This document shows positions 53,734 through 64,000 of a stretch of 64,000 nucleotides of DNA, piece after piece. This DNA comes from Melitaea cinxia (lineage: Eukaryota; Arthropoda; Insecta; Lepidoptera; Nymphalidae). Below the pieces are notes generated by a model that saw nothing but the letters and a program-made list of their open reading frames with translations, ran no database searches and had not been told where the DNA came from. How positions within the stretch are numbered: position 1 is the first letter of the stretch; every line of letters begins with the position of its first letter. A program made the translations under genes and the position numbers. The DNA lies in contig NC_059422.1 in the NCBI RefSeq assembly GCF_905220565.1, forward strand, positions 5,302,001 through 5,366,000. The letters are read 5' to 3'.

Positions 53734-54829
53734 CTAACTATAATTAAATCAATTACGCCAAGCTCCATTAATTCAAGATAGTCCAGTGGATACAATATGC
53801 GGATTTTTATCTGTAGGTCAGAAGTTTAAAGTCGAGTAAGCTTAATTTTGTCTAGGCTTAAATTATCGATAAATTCGTCTTCAATTCTTCGCCATAGAAG
53901 AGATACAACAACAGAAATTAAATTTTTTTTTAAATACAATGGTCGGACCTTTTATTATGTGTATAATTAATCATTTTTTTTTTCAGATAATACAAATATA
54001 TTTTTTATTCATAAATCGGCTCAGAATATAGGTACGAGTACAACGCTATGGATTTTTTTTTTGTATTCTACGGGAACTGCGAGTATTATTATAACGTAAA
54101 CGCGATAATAATTTTATATCTATTTTTTGAGTGCAATAAAGTATAAAGTATAATTTTAAAATGGAAGTATGGACTTTGGAAGATTCATCATTATATTGTA
54201 ACTGGCCTATAATAAAAAAGATATCCTTAACAGACACACACGGTCGTCTGTTCCTAAGATAAGCTTATTTCGTGTGTTATAGCCAACAACCGACAGGTAT
54301 TTTAAAATTTTCTAATATACCGTATAATATGAAGGGGTGAACCACCCCCAATTCGATTAAAAACCGATTAGACGCAGAGCACCCTGTAGGACCGTTATCA
54401 AGTTACATTATGCGTGTTTTGACAAGCATTTAGTGAAACCCTATCTAATATCAATACTCCTATCATCATAAGAATACAATTTGCAATACTTACTACGTTA
54501 GGTAGTTTTTTTAATTAAATAATTTAATTTAATTTTTAATTTATCAATAATTCAATTTAATATTATATTTATAATTTTTTAAATTCTGTTTTTCATTTTG
54601 GATTAATTTTCATTTTGTTAATTTTTTTTTAATTTTGTATCTAATTTAAATTTTGATTTTGTATCTAATTTAAATTTTGATTTTGATTTTTATTTTAATA
54701 TTAATCATTATTTTATTTTATTGTTTCTTTTTAATTCTATCTTTTGTTTACATAAACCGCTAATGTTATTTATACTTAGTTACTGATATGCATATCAGTA
54801 AGTGTAATTTTTGTGATATTTTATTTATT
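53734..54829. other. AT-rich DNA with a T-rich low-complexity tract
   Basis: 54500-54760 is extremely T-rich with short tandem units (ttttgtatctaatttaaatt twice in a row, about 54635 and 54660). No gene. Confidence 0.4.
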
Positions 54830-55080
54830 TATTTAGTAATACTTTATTGCACAATATGTTAAAGAATTCTACAAAAGGCGGGCTGAATTCCAAAAGCATT
54901 CTCTACCAGCCAACCTTAGGACGTACAAGAGCGGACGTTTGTAGGTGTGCAAAATTGAGTATTAGTGAAATTCATATTAGGAAGAAAAAAAAGGGAGGTA
55001 ATATAAGGTAACGTTAGTGATAATCGTTATATTATATACACGAGCAAATAATTCATATACATACTATACAAATACATGCA
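54830..55080 (-). repeat. LINE-type 3' UTR, inverse of 21105-21400
   Basis: tactttattgcacaatatgt, then caaaaggcgggctgaattcc, aaaagcattctctaccagcc, aaccttaggacgtacaagag, aggtaacgttagtgataatc and gttatattatatacacgagc. About 200 bp match the 21-kb copy in the opposite direction. Confidence 0.7.
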
Positions 55081-55347
55081 TACACATATATGTGGTCAAA
55101 TAAATGAAGAAAGAACAAGCTGTTTATATTTAATTTTACGGTTTTGTTTTACTAATAGGATTAATTATCGTTTTATCATAGTTCTATTACTATCTTTAGG
55201 TATCTCTTACTTACTTAAAATAATATGATACATGCTTGAAAGATTCGACACAAAAGACTTCCCTATTACAATATAGTTTGTCAAAAACATCGATAGAATG
55301 TGATATTAGAAATTTAAAAATAAATATATTAAATTATGCTTAAACTG

Positions 55348-55470
55348 CGGTCACCAACCCGCTTACTCTGCGTGGTGAATAAGGGTATACCACATGAGTT
55401 CGCATCATTTTGGCGCGAACTTGTGGACGCCTATGTCCAGCAGTGGACTGCGATGGGCTGAAGTGATGAA
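55348..55470 (-). repeat. Family A tail half
   Basis: gcggtcaccaacccgcttac, catgagttcgcatcattttg, gcgcgaacttgtggacgcct and cagcagtggactgcgatggg, then ctgaagtgatga. Confidence 0.75.
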
Positions 55471-55606
55471 GTTTTAAATTATTATTAATATTATTTTTAA
55501 ATTACAGTGATCAATTTTTATGAACTAGTTTGTTTTCTATATTTTTAGGTAACCCGCGTGTAAAAAAATTTTAGTAAAAAGTTTCACATTTTTATAACTC
55601 CTTATA

Positions 55607-55632
55607 ATATATATATATATATATATATATAC
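55607..55632 (+). repeat. (AT)n microsatellite
   Basis: Thirteen AT units beside the SINE. Confidence 0.9.
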
Positions 55633-55668
55633 GTTCATATGTATATAGATAAGTATATACATACATCC

Positions 55669-55920
55669 GACTAGCCCGTTGACGCAGTTTGTAGTGTCCC
55701 TGCTTTCTGCTCCGGGGGTCGTGGGTTCGATTCCCACCCCGAGTCTGGGTGTAATATAAATATTTATTTATGTATTATTTATATGTATTATTTATAAGTA
55801 TGTTTTTCGAAAAAAAATATGTAGCTATGTACCAGTCGGCTGTTACCTTTAACACAAACATTAAGTTACTTACTTTAGGAACAGACGACCGTACGTGTAA
55901 TGTGTAGATATTTATTATTA
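55669..55920 (+). repeat. tRNA-headed SINE, near full length
   Basis: The head gactagcccgttgacgcagt (box A) and gggttcgattccc (box B) form an intact pol III promoter pair about 50 bp apart. Then aatataaatatttatttatg, gctatgtaccagtcggctgt and taagttacttactttaggaa. The head is tRNA-derived. No clear target duplication was found. Confidence 0.8.
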
Positions 55921-56676
55921 CCTACTTGTATGTAGTAGACCTTAAATATAATCCTTATGATCCTAGTTTGTTGAACTCTGCTCATATCCTGTTTTTTTTT
56001 CTCCTACATAATATTCCCTACTTTTTTATTTAGACCCTTTAATTAGAAGAAGCCCTGTAGGTAAAAAAAAATGTAGACTATTACAGTGCAGTGACCTCTC
56101 TAAAGAGGGTTGCATTACGCGTTGCATTTTAGCAAAAATGCCATTTATATATAAAAAAAGTTGCTATTAAAATTAAGTGTTATGTACTACAATTATATAC
56201 ACAAGTTAATAAAAAACACGTTTTAGTCTATGGTTGTCTGTTACTACTATCTGTCGCTATGTTTTGATGATTTTTAGAATAAACATATGTTCGAAAAAAG
56301 TATTTTTTTAAATTCACTCAACAGATAAAGATAAAAGACGCCTTTCAAAACTAAACCACAGATTATGTAGATTATATTATGTAGATTATAATAAATAGAT
56401 CTATACTCGTAGTTACGTTTTAAATATTATTTTATTATTCTCTATTATGAATAGGTTTATAAATTAATTTAAATTACTGCATTTTAATATTTATTGCATC
56501 TTCTAAAAATATATGCACAGACGTAAACGGAATAATCATAACTTAGTTTATCGTAGGTAAACAGAGAAGTTAAAAAAACCGATAGTTGCTGCAATATTAA
56601 AGTAATTTTAGTAAAATTTACAGATTTAGAGATTACTATTATTCGTATTAATAACATTTTAAGACATCAATTGTTA
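55921..56676. other. AT-rich intergenic DNA
   Basis: Nothing recognised. Confidence 0.4.
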
Positions 56677-56969
56677 ACTATACTAATATTATAAAGAGGT
56701 AAAGTTTCTAACTTTGTTTATTTATAGGAGGTAATCTTCGCAAATACTGATCCGATCATAAAAATTCTTTTATTAACAGAAAGCTACACTACTCATGAGT
56801 GATATAGGCTATATTTTATTGTTATTAAACAAAAATTCAGTGAAAATTATAGTACATGTAAATCAAGTAGGAAAAATGCGAGCGAGATGAAAAAATTACT
56901 ACGAGTATACTCGTATATTTGAATCACAAAAATAATTAACGCCCAACGAAATGGGCACGGGTCGGCTAG
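56677..56969 (+). mobile_element. Non-autonomous Helitron, 293 bp, sister of 13725-14001
   Basis: Starts ACTATACTAATATTATAAAG (the expected TC is changed to AC) and ends with the GCCCA/TGGGC hairpin and CTAG-T (56966-56970). It aligns along its length with the 13.7-kb copy, which has the complementary damage (TC kept, CTAG lost). Confidence 0.8.
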
Positions 56970-57635
56970 TTGAGTTAGAAAAAAAAAACTTATTTTTTGA
57001 TAGTATTCCTTAATGATATCGATTTGTCGAATATATAATATACATACTCGTATTTTAGTACAAGTCCCTAGAAAAATACATATACATAAATTAAGACATT
57101 GTAATTTTGAAATAACAAACCGACATTAAAATTTTACTAACTTGACTAAACAAAGTGACATAGAGTAAGTAGATATTTTCATTAAATATATTTAATACAG
57201 ACATATTACACAGATAACATGACAATTGATAAACCATGCACGCGTAGGCAGACAATTGATAAAGCCTTGACCTAATTACGATTTGCTAATTAATGATTGA
57301 AAGTGGGGTAGATACTTTTTATCGCATTGTTGCAGGCAATAACGAATGTTGGGTTTTAGTTTTTAATTGTAGTCAATCCCACGTGAACCATATGTTTTTC
57401 TAGAAAATCAAAATCAATTAATATTACTTTAGTCAGGTCAGTTTCAAAAACACTTAAGAATTTTCATAATAAATTATTTACATTTAATGTATAACTACAA
57501 TCGATTTGGAATTTAAATTCTGCAAAGAAGAGTTGGCAAGAAACTCGACAGTTACTCTATTAAGTAGCCGTGTACTAAGCTACAACCTATCGCTGTACGA
57601 AATTTCATTCAAATTCACCATCCATCAAAACTTTT
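56970..57635. other. AT-rich intergenic DNA
   Basis: Nothing recognised. Confidence 0.4.
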
Positions 57636-57818
57636 TAACTGACTTCCAAAAAAGGAGGAGGTTCTCAATTCGACTGTATTTTTTTTTTTTTTTTTTATGT
57701 TACATCAGAACTTTTGCCCGTGTGGACCGATTTCGACAAATTTTCTTTTAATCGAAAGGTGGTGTGTGTCAATTGGTCCCATTTAAATTTATTTGAGATC
57801 TAACAACTACTTTTCGAT
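57636..57818 (+). repeat. Family C, left part, broken by a Penelope-like insertion
   Basis: aactgacttccaaaaaagga and ggaggttctcaattcgactg, through aatcgaaaggtggtgtgtgt and gatctaacaactacttttcg, then it stops abruptly at a Penelope-like fragment. Confidence 0.75.
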
Positions 57819-58243
57819 TAATGAAACAACTTTTTTCGGATTTTATCGCGGTTTATTATTAACTTTTGATTCCCGACGTTTCGGATACTTTACAGCAACC
57901 ATGGTCACGGGAGGACTGAGGTGTCAGACGTCCCAACGTTACAAAGTTATTCGAAACTACCCGACATACATCAATATCTTATATAGTCCTATCTACGCAG
58001 AATGTGCTAATTGAGTCTTTAATCTGTGGTGAATTATGCTTGGTTTTTGATTTAATTATATTAATAATGAGGTCCTAAGCAGGTGATAATTGCCAGCCAT
58101 CTTCTCTATTGAAATTTGGATGTTTTTTAATTTCAATAGCCTCACGGATCATCCTTGGTTGAATCTGTGAACACAGTCTAGACACAGCTAGCCATTATAT
58201 TAGATTCGATAAACCACAGATCCTCGCAAAAGAACACCGATTC
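57819..58243 (-). pseudogene. Penelope-like element fragment (C-terminal GIY-YIG side), minus strand
   Basis: Minus-strand peptides: LCSQIQPRMIREAIEIKKHP, then NFNREDGWQLSPA-stop. 'IREAIEIKKHPNFNREDG' is what I recognise as the C-terminal part of Penelope-like elements downstream of the GIY-YIG core. Downstream on the same strand come ctcccgtgaccatggttgct and gtaaagtatccgaaacgtcg, the usual 3' sequence of this lepidopteran group. The GIY-YIG motif and the reverse transcriptase are not present. No restored version is proposed. Confidence 0.65.
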
Positions 58244-58390
58244 CAAATTTATTGAGATCTGATAACTACTTTTTGAGTAATCTTTGATAACGCGTAGTTA
58301 CTTGACTATTTTTTTCGTCGATCTACGTTTTATTACTCGTCGATGTAATTGAAGTCGGTTTTTTTTTCGTTTGCGAGCAAACACAATTAT
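58244..58390 (+). repeat. Family C, right part, after the Penelope-like insertion
   Basis: aaatttattgagatctgata, actactttttgagtaatctt, cgatgtaattgaagtcggtt and cgtttgcgagcaaacac. Ends with the family hairpin. Confidence 0.75.
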
Positions 58391-58404
58391 TATAATACGA
58401 CTAG

Positions 58405-58985
58405 GGCGGCAAATAAGTGTACCTCTTGATGGTTAGCCGTTACCGTAGCTTTTAAAAACAGAAGCACCGCAAGCTCGTTGCCAACCCTACCTCTGACCCT
58501 TTTGTTTTGTTTTGTATCGCAGGGGAGCCCATTTACGGGTTTTATCCAGGACGCCCGGGTAGGCAGTCTTAGACCGTTTCTCTGACTCAGCATTTGGGGA
58601 TGCATTATCGACAAAACCCCTGCGGGAGGGTGTGCTGGGTTGAGTTTACCCCCGCGCCACAATCATGACATCGAATCGTCGGCTCCCTGTGAGCCGTCCG
58701 ACACAAGTAGTAACCAAGCCGACCGTGCCCAGGGAAACATGCGTCAGATGTAAGGTAAGGGAATTGCGCTTCCGGCGCATTCACCGCTTAAGGACCGGGC
58801 GCAAGACAGCCGTTACGGATGTCCCATACGGCTACTCCACCAGGTCCTCCCCCCACTTCCGCATTTGTGCTTCTTACCCTATCTCTTACCCGCCCCAGAA
58901 GCTCAGGTCCCCTTAGTCACCATAGAAACACAACACTAGTTGAGAGCAGTGTTATGTAGCCGTGGTCATCTGTAAGGTTAGGATA
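58405..58985 (+). repeat. Family B copy interrupted by a GC-rich insertion
   Basis: The left part runs ggcggcaaataagtgtacct to ttgccaaccctacctctgac. The right part resumes at accctatctcttacccgccc, agaagctcaggtccccttag, to gtcatctgtaaggttaggat. accctacctctgaccc and accctatctcttaccc may be the two copies of a diverged target duplication. Confidence 0.7.
58500..58868 (-). mobile_element. GC-rich LINE-like 3' fragment with (CAAAA)n tail
   Basis: About 370 bp of strikingly GC-rich DNA (for example cggtccttaagcggtgaatg and cgccggaagcgcaattccc on the minus strand) in an AT-rich region. It begins on the plus strand with ttttgttttgttttg, i.e. a (CAAAA)n tail on the minus strand. No protein family was recognised. 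It could be the 3' end of an R1/Jockey-type LINE or a SINE using one. Confidence 0.5.
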
Positions 58986-60081
58986 CTTCCCGCGTTGGAT
59001 TCCCTATGGAAATAATAATAAGATTTATTTATTTTCTCACCACAATATTGCTAACAGGACATTAGATAGGTACATAATAACATGAGCACTAATATTGTGG
59101 GAGACTGGTGCCTAAGCTAGGCTCGAGGCCTGTGTTTCAGGACACCAGGTCTCCACCCCTTCAAAAAGGACATTTCAATTATCATCATACGGGCAATTAA
59201 CAATTTTGTTGTAAACAATATTATATAAGATAGTAACTTTATATATCTAAGGTTAGTATATTTTGTTATTCGTTGTACGTTTTGGGTTAGGTGGTGTGTG
59301 TGCGTGTGTTGTGTGGGCGTGGGTGCGAGTATGTTAAAAGTACTCTAAGTTAGGGCAGAAAGAATCGCTTCTGTGTCATCATAGTTCAACTTCTGTAACC
59401 AGTCCGTTAATTTCCGAAAGGTACAGGTTTATGAACGTCTATGAGATCTGATAGACTCTTATAGCTCGGTATGAGAATTTGGTCTGCATTTGTCCATGTT
59501 TTATGAGATTCTTTCCGTAGGGTTTCTCCTGAATTTGACCAGAATTTTTCCAGCTGTGCCCTATTCTAACAAAAAACGTATTTCGTTATAATCGTTCAGT
59601 ACTAGTCTCACCATCGTTCTGGTTTAGTAGCATAAGTAAGTGTAGAGTTTCTCGCCAAATCTTCTCAACAGAATCCGCGGATTATATAGATAGTATCTTG
59701 ACATTGACTACAAATATATGTCTTGCGAAATAAAAGTCGATAATTTAAAGAGCTTCTGAAGCGTAGCGCGTAAGCGTAGGCTTATAAGAAAAAAAAAATC
59801 CTAATATTTCTAAATGTAATTTCCTTAATAACTATACATTTGGGAATTTCAATATTTCTACTCAAAAAGGACAAACTAAACCTTTCAAACCTGACCTTTA
59901 GAGATGCGTAAGACGGTGTCCAGTAAATATTAAACGTCAAATTAGCGTGACGAAAAAGAGGATAGAGTCAATAGAGCACTCTCTCGGGTCTCCGGGACAC
60001 TGTATAAACACATTTAACTATTTATCCTACTGAGTAAAGTATTGTAGATATGTGAAGCGATAGATGCGACATCGTTCGTTT
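58986..60081. other. Intergenic DNA with an unassigned repeat-like block
   Basis: 59040-59200 (gagcactaatattgtgggag, gaggcctgtgtttcaggaca, ccaggtctccaccccttcaa) looks like a dispersed repeat, but no second copy is in the window. A short (GT)n occurs at about 59295. Confidence 0.4.
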
Positions 60082-60300
60082 TTAACCGATTTAACAAAAA
60101 AGGAGGTAGTTACTCAATTTAACCGTATATATTCCATGATAAAGAAACCAGAATCTTATGATGGAATTACAGTGAAATCGAGGGGAACCCTCGCAAATCG
60201 TAGTAACGACTAGTGTGTCATTTTTTTTCGTCTACTTACGTTGTATTACTTGTCGATGTAATTAATGTTGGGTTTTTCCTTTGCTAGCAAACACAATTGT
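60082..60300 (+). repeat. Family C, short internally deleted copy
   Basis: aaccgatttaacaaaaaagg, aggtagttactcaatttaac, tccatgataaagaaaccaga and acttgtcgatgtaattaatg, then a gctagcaaacac end. Confidence 0.7.
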
Positions 60301-60429
60301 AGTGCATCAAGTTATTTTGCGAAAACCGCGCAGTCATCGCGCAATCTGTTTCTGTATATGTACATATTTCTTATTTTCTGGCAACGCTTTAGCGCGACGG
60401 TCGTAGCACTGACGGTTTATATATACTAA

Positions 60430-60645
60430 CTAGCTGTGCCCGCGACTTCGTCCGCGTGGAATTTAACATAAAAGTTAATGTTCAGTTCGCAGAGTTATAA
60501 AATATGTACATAAATTTCTAAAATAAAAGTAGCCTAAGTTACTCCTTACTACATCAGCTATCTGCCAGTAAGGGCCCGTCAAAATCAGTCCAGTCGTTTT
60601 AGAGATTAGCCGGAACAAACAGACAGATAGACAAAAATTATAAAA
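60430..60645 (-). mobile_element. Helitron-type element, minus orientation
   Basis: aactagctgtgcccgcgact and tcgtccgcgtggaatttaac, then agtagcctaagttactcctt, ctatctgccagtaagggccc and ggaacaaacagacagataga. Minus-strand 3' end with an intact hairpin and CTAG. Confidence 0.7.
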
Positions 60646-61214
60646 AATGTTATTTTGGCATATGTACCGTATATCCATACATATGAGTTTAGTAAAAAGC
60701 GGTTATTTTAATATTACAACAGACACTACAATTTTATTTATTTGTATAGATGTTGCCGTACCATACAAATGTCATACAAAGATTTGCCGTGGTAAATACA
60801 TTTCGTTATTACATTTACTTTTATTCTAACCTGTTAGCGTAGTAACTCCGCTTCAACTTCAGGAGTTCGAATACGGCCCCAAGAGTGGATGTAAGGTATG
60901 TATTATTATTACGCATTTTTATAACAAAAATGTAGCTATATCAACTATCTATTACCTACACCATAGTCGTTAGGTACTTTTAAACGCTAATTATATATTA
61001 CTCTAAATGATGATACCTGCCTATTATATATAATTAATATTTTAATGATAAAAATTGAAAACTAAAATAAAATAAAATTTTGCTTTTTTTATTTGAATTT
61101 AAAAAAAAAACTAATTATTCCGTACTCGTGTATGAGCTATTTTGAATTTCGAACAACTTTTATATAAATATTTAAGTTATAAAATTTTAAACATTTTAAT
61201 TTTTTTATATTACC
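60646..61214. other. AT-rich intergenic DNA
   Basis: A weak SINE box-B-like relic (caggagttcgaatacggccc) at 60858-60880. Otherwise nothing. Confidence 0.35.
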
Positions 61215-61445
61215 AGGTCGACAAACAAGCGTACGAATCACCTGATGGTAAGCGATTACCGTAGTTTATAGACGCTTGCAGCACCAGAAGCATCGTCCCA
61301 AATCACCACCAGAAGCTCTCCTTACTCACCAACAGGAACACAATACTGCTTGAAAGCAGTATTATTTAGCTGTGATCTTCTGTAAGCTCGAGTTACTTCC
61401 CTAGTCAGGCTACCCCAAATTTTTATCAGGATATTACCTCCATCA
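61215..61445 (+). repeat. Family B dispersed repeat
   Basis: taccaggtcgacaaacaagc, gatggtaagcgattaccgta, tatagacgcttgcagcacca, ccttactcaccaacaggaac, ctgcttgaaagcagtattat, ctgtgatcttctgtaagctc and ttaccccaaatttttatca-type, with a deletion around the 'cgcgttgccgaccc' part. Confidence 0.8.
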
Positions 61446-63312
61446 CTTCTAAAAGCTCAAAGCTCTACACGTACTTAGATAATGTTGACTTTAATAGAGA
61501 CCGCTTCGCCGCCTTTGTGTTTGCTCCACCTTCGCTATAGACAATTTTATTGACATCTTAAAATAATAGTGTTTGAGTGACCTCGAGTGTCGACCATTGT
61601 TGAGGGATGAATTTAGAAAAAAAACTGTTAAATCGTATGCGATTCTATAAGGCAGAAACTTTTGGAAAGTCGTAAGAAGGCAGGCTGTTACAACTTATTT
61701 TATAGACGATATCACGGTGTCGTGAAAAAGGTCGTAAGCACCATGCAAATCACTTACACGCTTTGAGCAGTAATGTATTAACTCCTATACTATAATATTC
61801 TTAAAAAGTTTCACTTCAAAAATGGTAGTGTCATTTGGTCTCAAATTTCAAACTAAGTAAGTACCAATGGATCTTCAAAATGTAAATTTGTTGAAAAAAA
61901 ATATTAATTTAATTAAGTAAATAAACTTCTTAATGATAACAATAAACATAAAAAAAATTTAAATCCTGGGTTTGAACACAATAAAATTATAACGACTTAT
62001 AACTCAAAGCTCGATTATTATTATTCCCCTGGGTCAACAAAAAAGAAAGTTCGACTACTATGACCTATATTTTGACATACAGTTGTTATGTTTCTTATTC
62101 CTCTGGATAAGATTGCGTAGAATGAAACTAAAGAGATGTGGTATCGTATAATTAAGTTTGGAATAAATTAACGTAAAAGTTAAAATCTATACTAATATTA
62201 TAAATCGAAAAGTTTGTTTGTTTATTGAAACAAGCTAATCTCAGGAACTGAAAAAAATTTTTTTTTTTTTGTTGTATAGCTTATTTACTGAGGAAGGTTA
62301 TGGGCTTTTTTTCTCCGATAGGGTTATAAAATAAATATATTTTTTTTTACATATTAATAAAAAGTTTTCTAATTACAATTTTTTACCAACGAAATTAATA
62401 ATAATAAATATGTTATACAAAAATATTTTATAGGAACGTATACATAAGCCTCTTAGCTAGAGTAGAACCAAACGATAAGACTATGAATTTTTTAGTAAAT
62501 TAAGCGATGATGACAGCGCATCACTTAGTTAGAGTGAATTTTGTAAACGCGAAATAAATTCACGCATTTAGAAATAATGGATATGACTTAAGACAGTATA
62601 GTAAAAATATTTAAATATACTTCGATGCCAACTGAGATAAAAACTACTCTATCTCCCAAATTTGACAAAACTACACATGCTTACAAAGTTTTGTAAAACT
62701 TGGGTCGGTAGTTTCGAAGTTTATCGTTAACATACATTGTAACCCGAAATTTATATATATATGTCTATATCTTTGTTTAATATTTTCATAACAGAAAAAA
62801 TATTAATCAAATTTTTTGTATAGTGTCTTGACAAAAAAAAAACGGGTTACGGTAAATAAATGGCAACATAACCTAAACTCTATAAATAATATAATAAAAC
62901 CTCTTTCATTCTCGTATTACCAATAGTGCTACAAAAAAAGTCAACGGGTTACTAACCCTATGTGAGTACAGTATGAAACGTCAAAAAAGCCACAGATAAG
63001 AAATAAACAAAGAGTTCCGCTGTCCCATCAGTCTTCCTGTCACAAGATGGATGAGCGGGAGATACGTAGAACAAATTTGGTCTAAAATGTGTGCCTGTCT
63101 ACTTTCACGTGGTTTTCAAATCAATATGAAAATTTATTTTAAAATAATAACTATATATTATATAATATATGAAGCCATGCGGTTGTTTGGAGGCATTATT
63201 CTTTTGCCAAAAAAGGGTGTTTGACAGCTCTGCGCGACTGGAATTTACTTCATAATAACGTTTACCAATACGAACGATATTATTAATTATAATGTTCTAT
63301 TAAAATAATCAT
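61446..63312. other. AT-rich intergenic DNA with a Helitron 5' end
   Basis: TCTATACTAATATTATAAAT at 62186 marks the start of another Helitron-type copy, which fades by about 62340. Otherwise nothing recognised. Confidence 0.4.
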
Positions 63313-63735
63313 CGGAAAGAATCGTCGGCGACAAGATTCTTTCCGATCGGCTCGATTCTTTGGCGCTGCGTAGAGATGTCGGGTCACTCTGCATCTTCTA
63401 CCGTATCTACCACGGGGAGTGGAATTAATACCTACAGCTGAATTCCACCACCGGACATCGTGTCAAAATTCCAAATTTCACCCACATCACCTCGATGTCC
63501 GGAGGTCTACCACACCTCGATTTTTGCGCCACTTTCTGCCACGCACGACCACTTTATGGAACCAGCGGGAACCTACGGTATTTCCGACCCGATACGACAC
63601 AGGGATCTTCAAAAAAAAAAGAGCATATTCCTGTCTGAAAGGCCGGCAACGCACCTGCTAATCCTCTGATGTAGCGGGTGTCTGTGGATGTTGTTTTCAC
63701 TTACCAACAGGTGAGTCAACTGTCCGTTGGCCACC
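63313..63735 (+). pseudogene. LINE C-terminal fragment (Jockey/CR1-type), plus strand
   Basis: Peptides across two frames: ILSDRLDSLALRRDVGSLCI then FYRIYHGEWN; IPTAEFHHRT, FLPRTTTLWNQ and FKKKRAYSCLKGRQRTC. I recognise 'LSDRLDSLALRRDVGSLCIFYRIYHGE' and 'AAEFHHRT...LPRTTTLWNQLP' as the C-terminal region of common lepidopteran non-LTR reverse transcriptases. Stops and frameshifts make it inactive. The 3' UTR runs to cagttgaccaac-type (aacaggtgagtcaactgtcc, gttggccacctcttc). Confidence 0.75.
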
Positions 63736-63904
63736 TCTTCTAGAAAAAAAATCTAATTATTATTTATTTAAATAATAAAAGGCTGAAATCTAAATGTAAA
63801 TTGACGCTTGCTGTGTGGATTATGCTCCGACCGTTCTCAAAAATTCAATTTTTGGGGGGTTTCTAATCGAAGAATCGCAAAATTGTTACACTTTCTATTA
63901 TTTT

Positions 63905-64000
63905 TAACCGACTTCCCAAAAGGGAGAAGATTTTCAATTCGATTATATTATTTATGTATGTTACTTCAGAACTTGAACTTGACTGAGTGGACCGATTTCG
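63905..64000 (+). repeat. Family C, left end, running off the window
   Basis: aaccgacttcccaaaaggga, gaagattttcaattcgatta, acttcagaacttgaacttga and ctgagtggaccgatttcg. Confidence 0.75.

Noticed and set aside
55672..55745. tRNA gene at the (AT)n tract
   Set aside because: Box A and box B are present, but the sequence continues into a recognisable SINE body and no cloverleaf acceptor stem closes.
57793..58014. Plus-strand frame of 73 codons
   Set aside because: Antisense to the Penelope-like fragment; its peptides match nothing.
58500..58868. CpG-island-like promoter of a host gene
   Set aside because: It splits a family B repeat, has a (CAAAA)n tail and probable target duplication, so it is an insertion.

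Overview
The window looks like AT-rich intergenic DNA from a lepidopteran insect, most likely a butterfly. This rests on the dispersed repeat families I recognise from moth and butterfly genomes: tRNA-headed SINEs, Helitron ends finishing in CTAG, and two very common short families called A and B below. It also rests on the insect-type non-LTR, Penelope and DUF4806 remnants. The species cannot be named from the sequence. I find no convincing host protein-coding gene, tRNA gene or rRNA gene. Almost everything recognisable is a transposable element or its debris, often nested.

Layout. 1-24.8 kb: AT-rich DNA with scattered copies of families A, B and C, Helitron fragments, SINE pieces, a (GT)n tract, a 5S-rRNA-derived fragment and a perfect 44-bp palindrome. 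24.9-29.1 kb: an essentially complete 4.2-kb DNA transposon. It has matching terminal inverted repeats, an ATAT target duplication and a spliced transposase-like gene of about 740 codons, which carries one frameshift in a homopolymer near its 3' end. 32.6-37.4 kb: a small palindromic element with a tyrosine-recombinase-like N-terminal exon, followed by a 5'-truncated CR1-group LINE on the minus strand. The LINE has an ORF1 with an SGNH-like domain and an intact endonuclease/reverse-transcriptase ORF2. 38.5-39.6 kb: two to three partly duplicated copies of family C. 41.5-48.9 kb: a nested composite. The outer element has CACTGT ends and a TA duplication; the inner one has CCCGAGTAGAAA ends, a 72-bp tandem array, a 220-bp palindrome and a decayed DUF4806-type gene. 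49-64 kb: fragments of at least three LINE groups, a Penelope-like fragment inside a family C copy, a Helitron split by another C copy, SINEs, and a GC-rich insertion inside a family B copy.

Most interesting. (1) The two ORFs of the LINE are joined by a canonical -1 slippery heptamer, TTTAAAT, one codon before the ORF1 stop, with a nested hairpin just downstream. (2) The 24.9-29.1 kb transposon allows a full gene model, ends and target site to be proposed. (3) The 42.8-48.3 kb element has GGACC/GATCAGG subterminal repeats, a large palindrome and a DUF4806-like cargo gene, a combination I cannot place in a named superfamily. (4) A short element with 30-bp inverted repeats encloses a tRNA-like cloverleaf, which in a second copy is inverted relative to its flank.

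Family names A, B, C and H (Helitron) are local labels. Boundaries of degenerate repeats were set by eye and are approximate.
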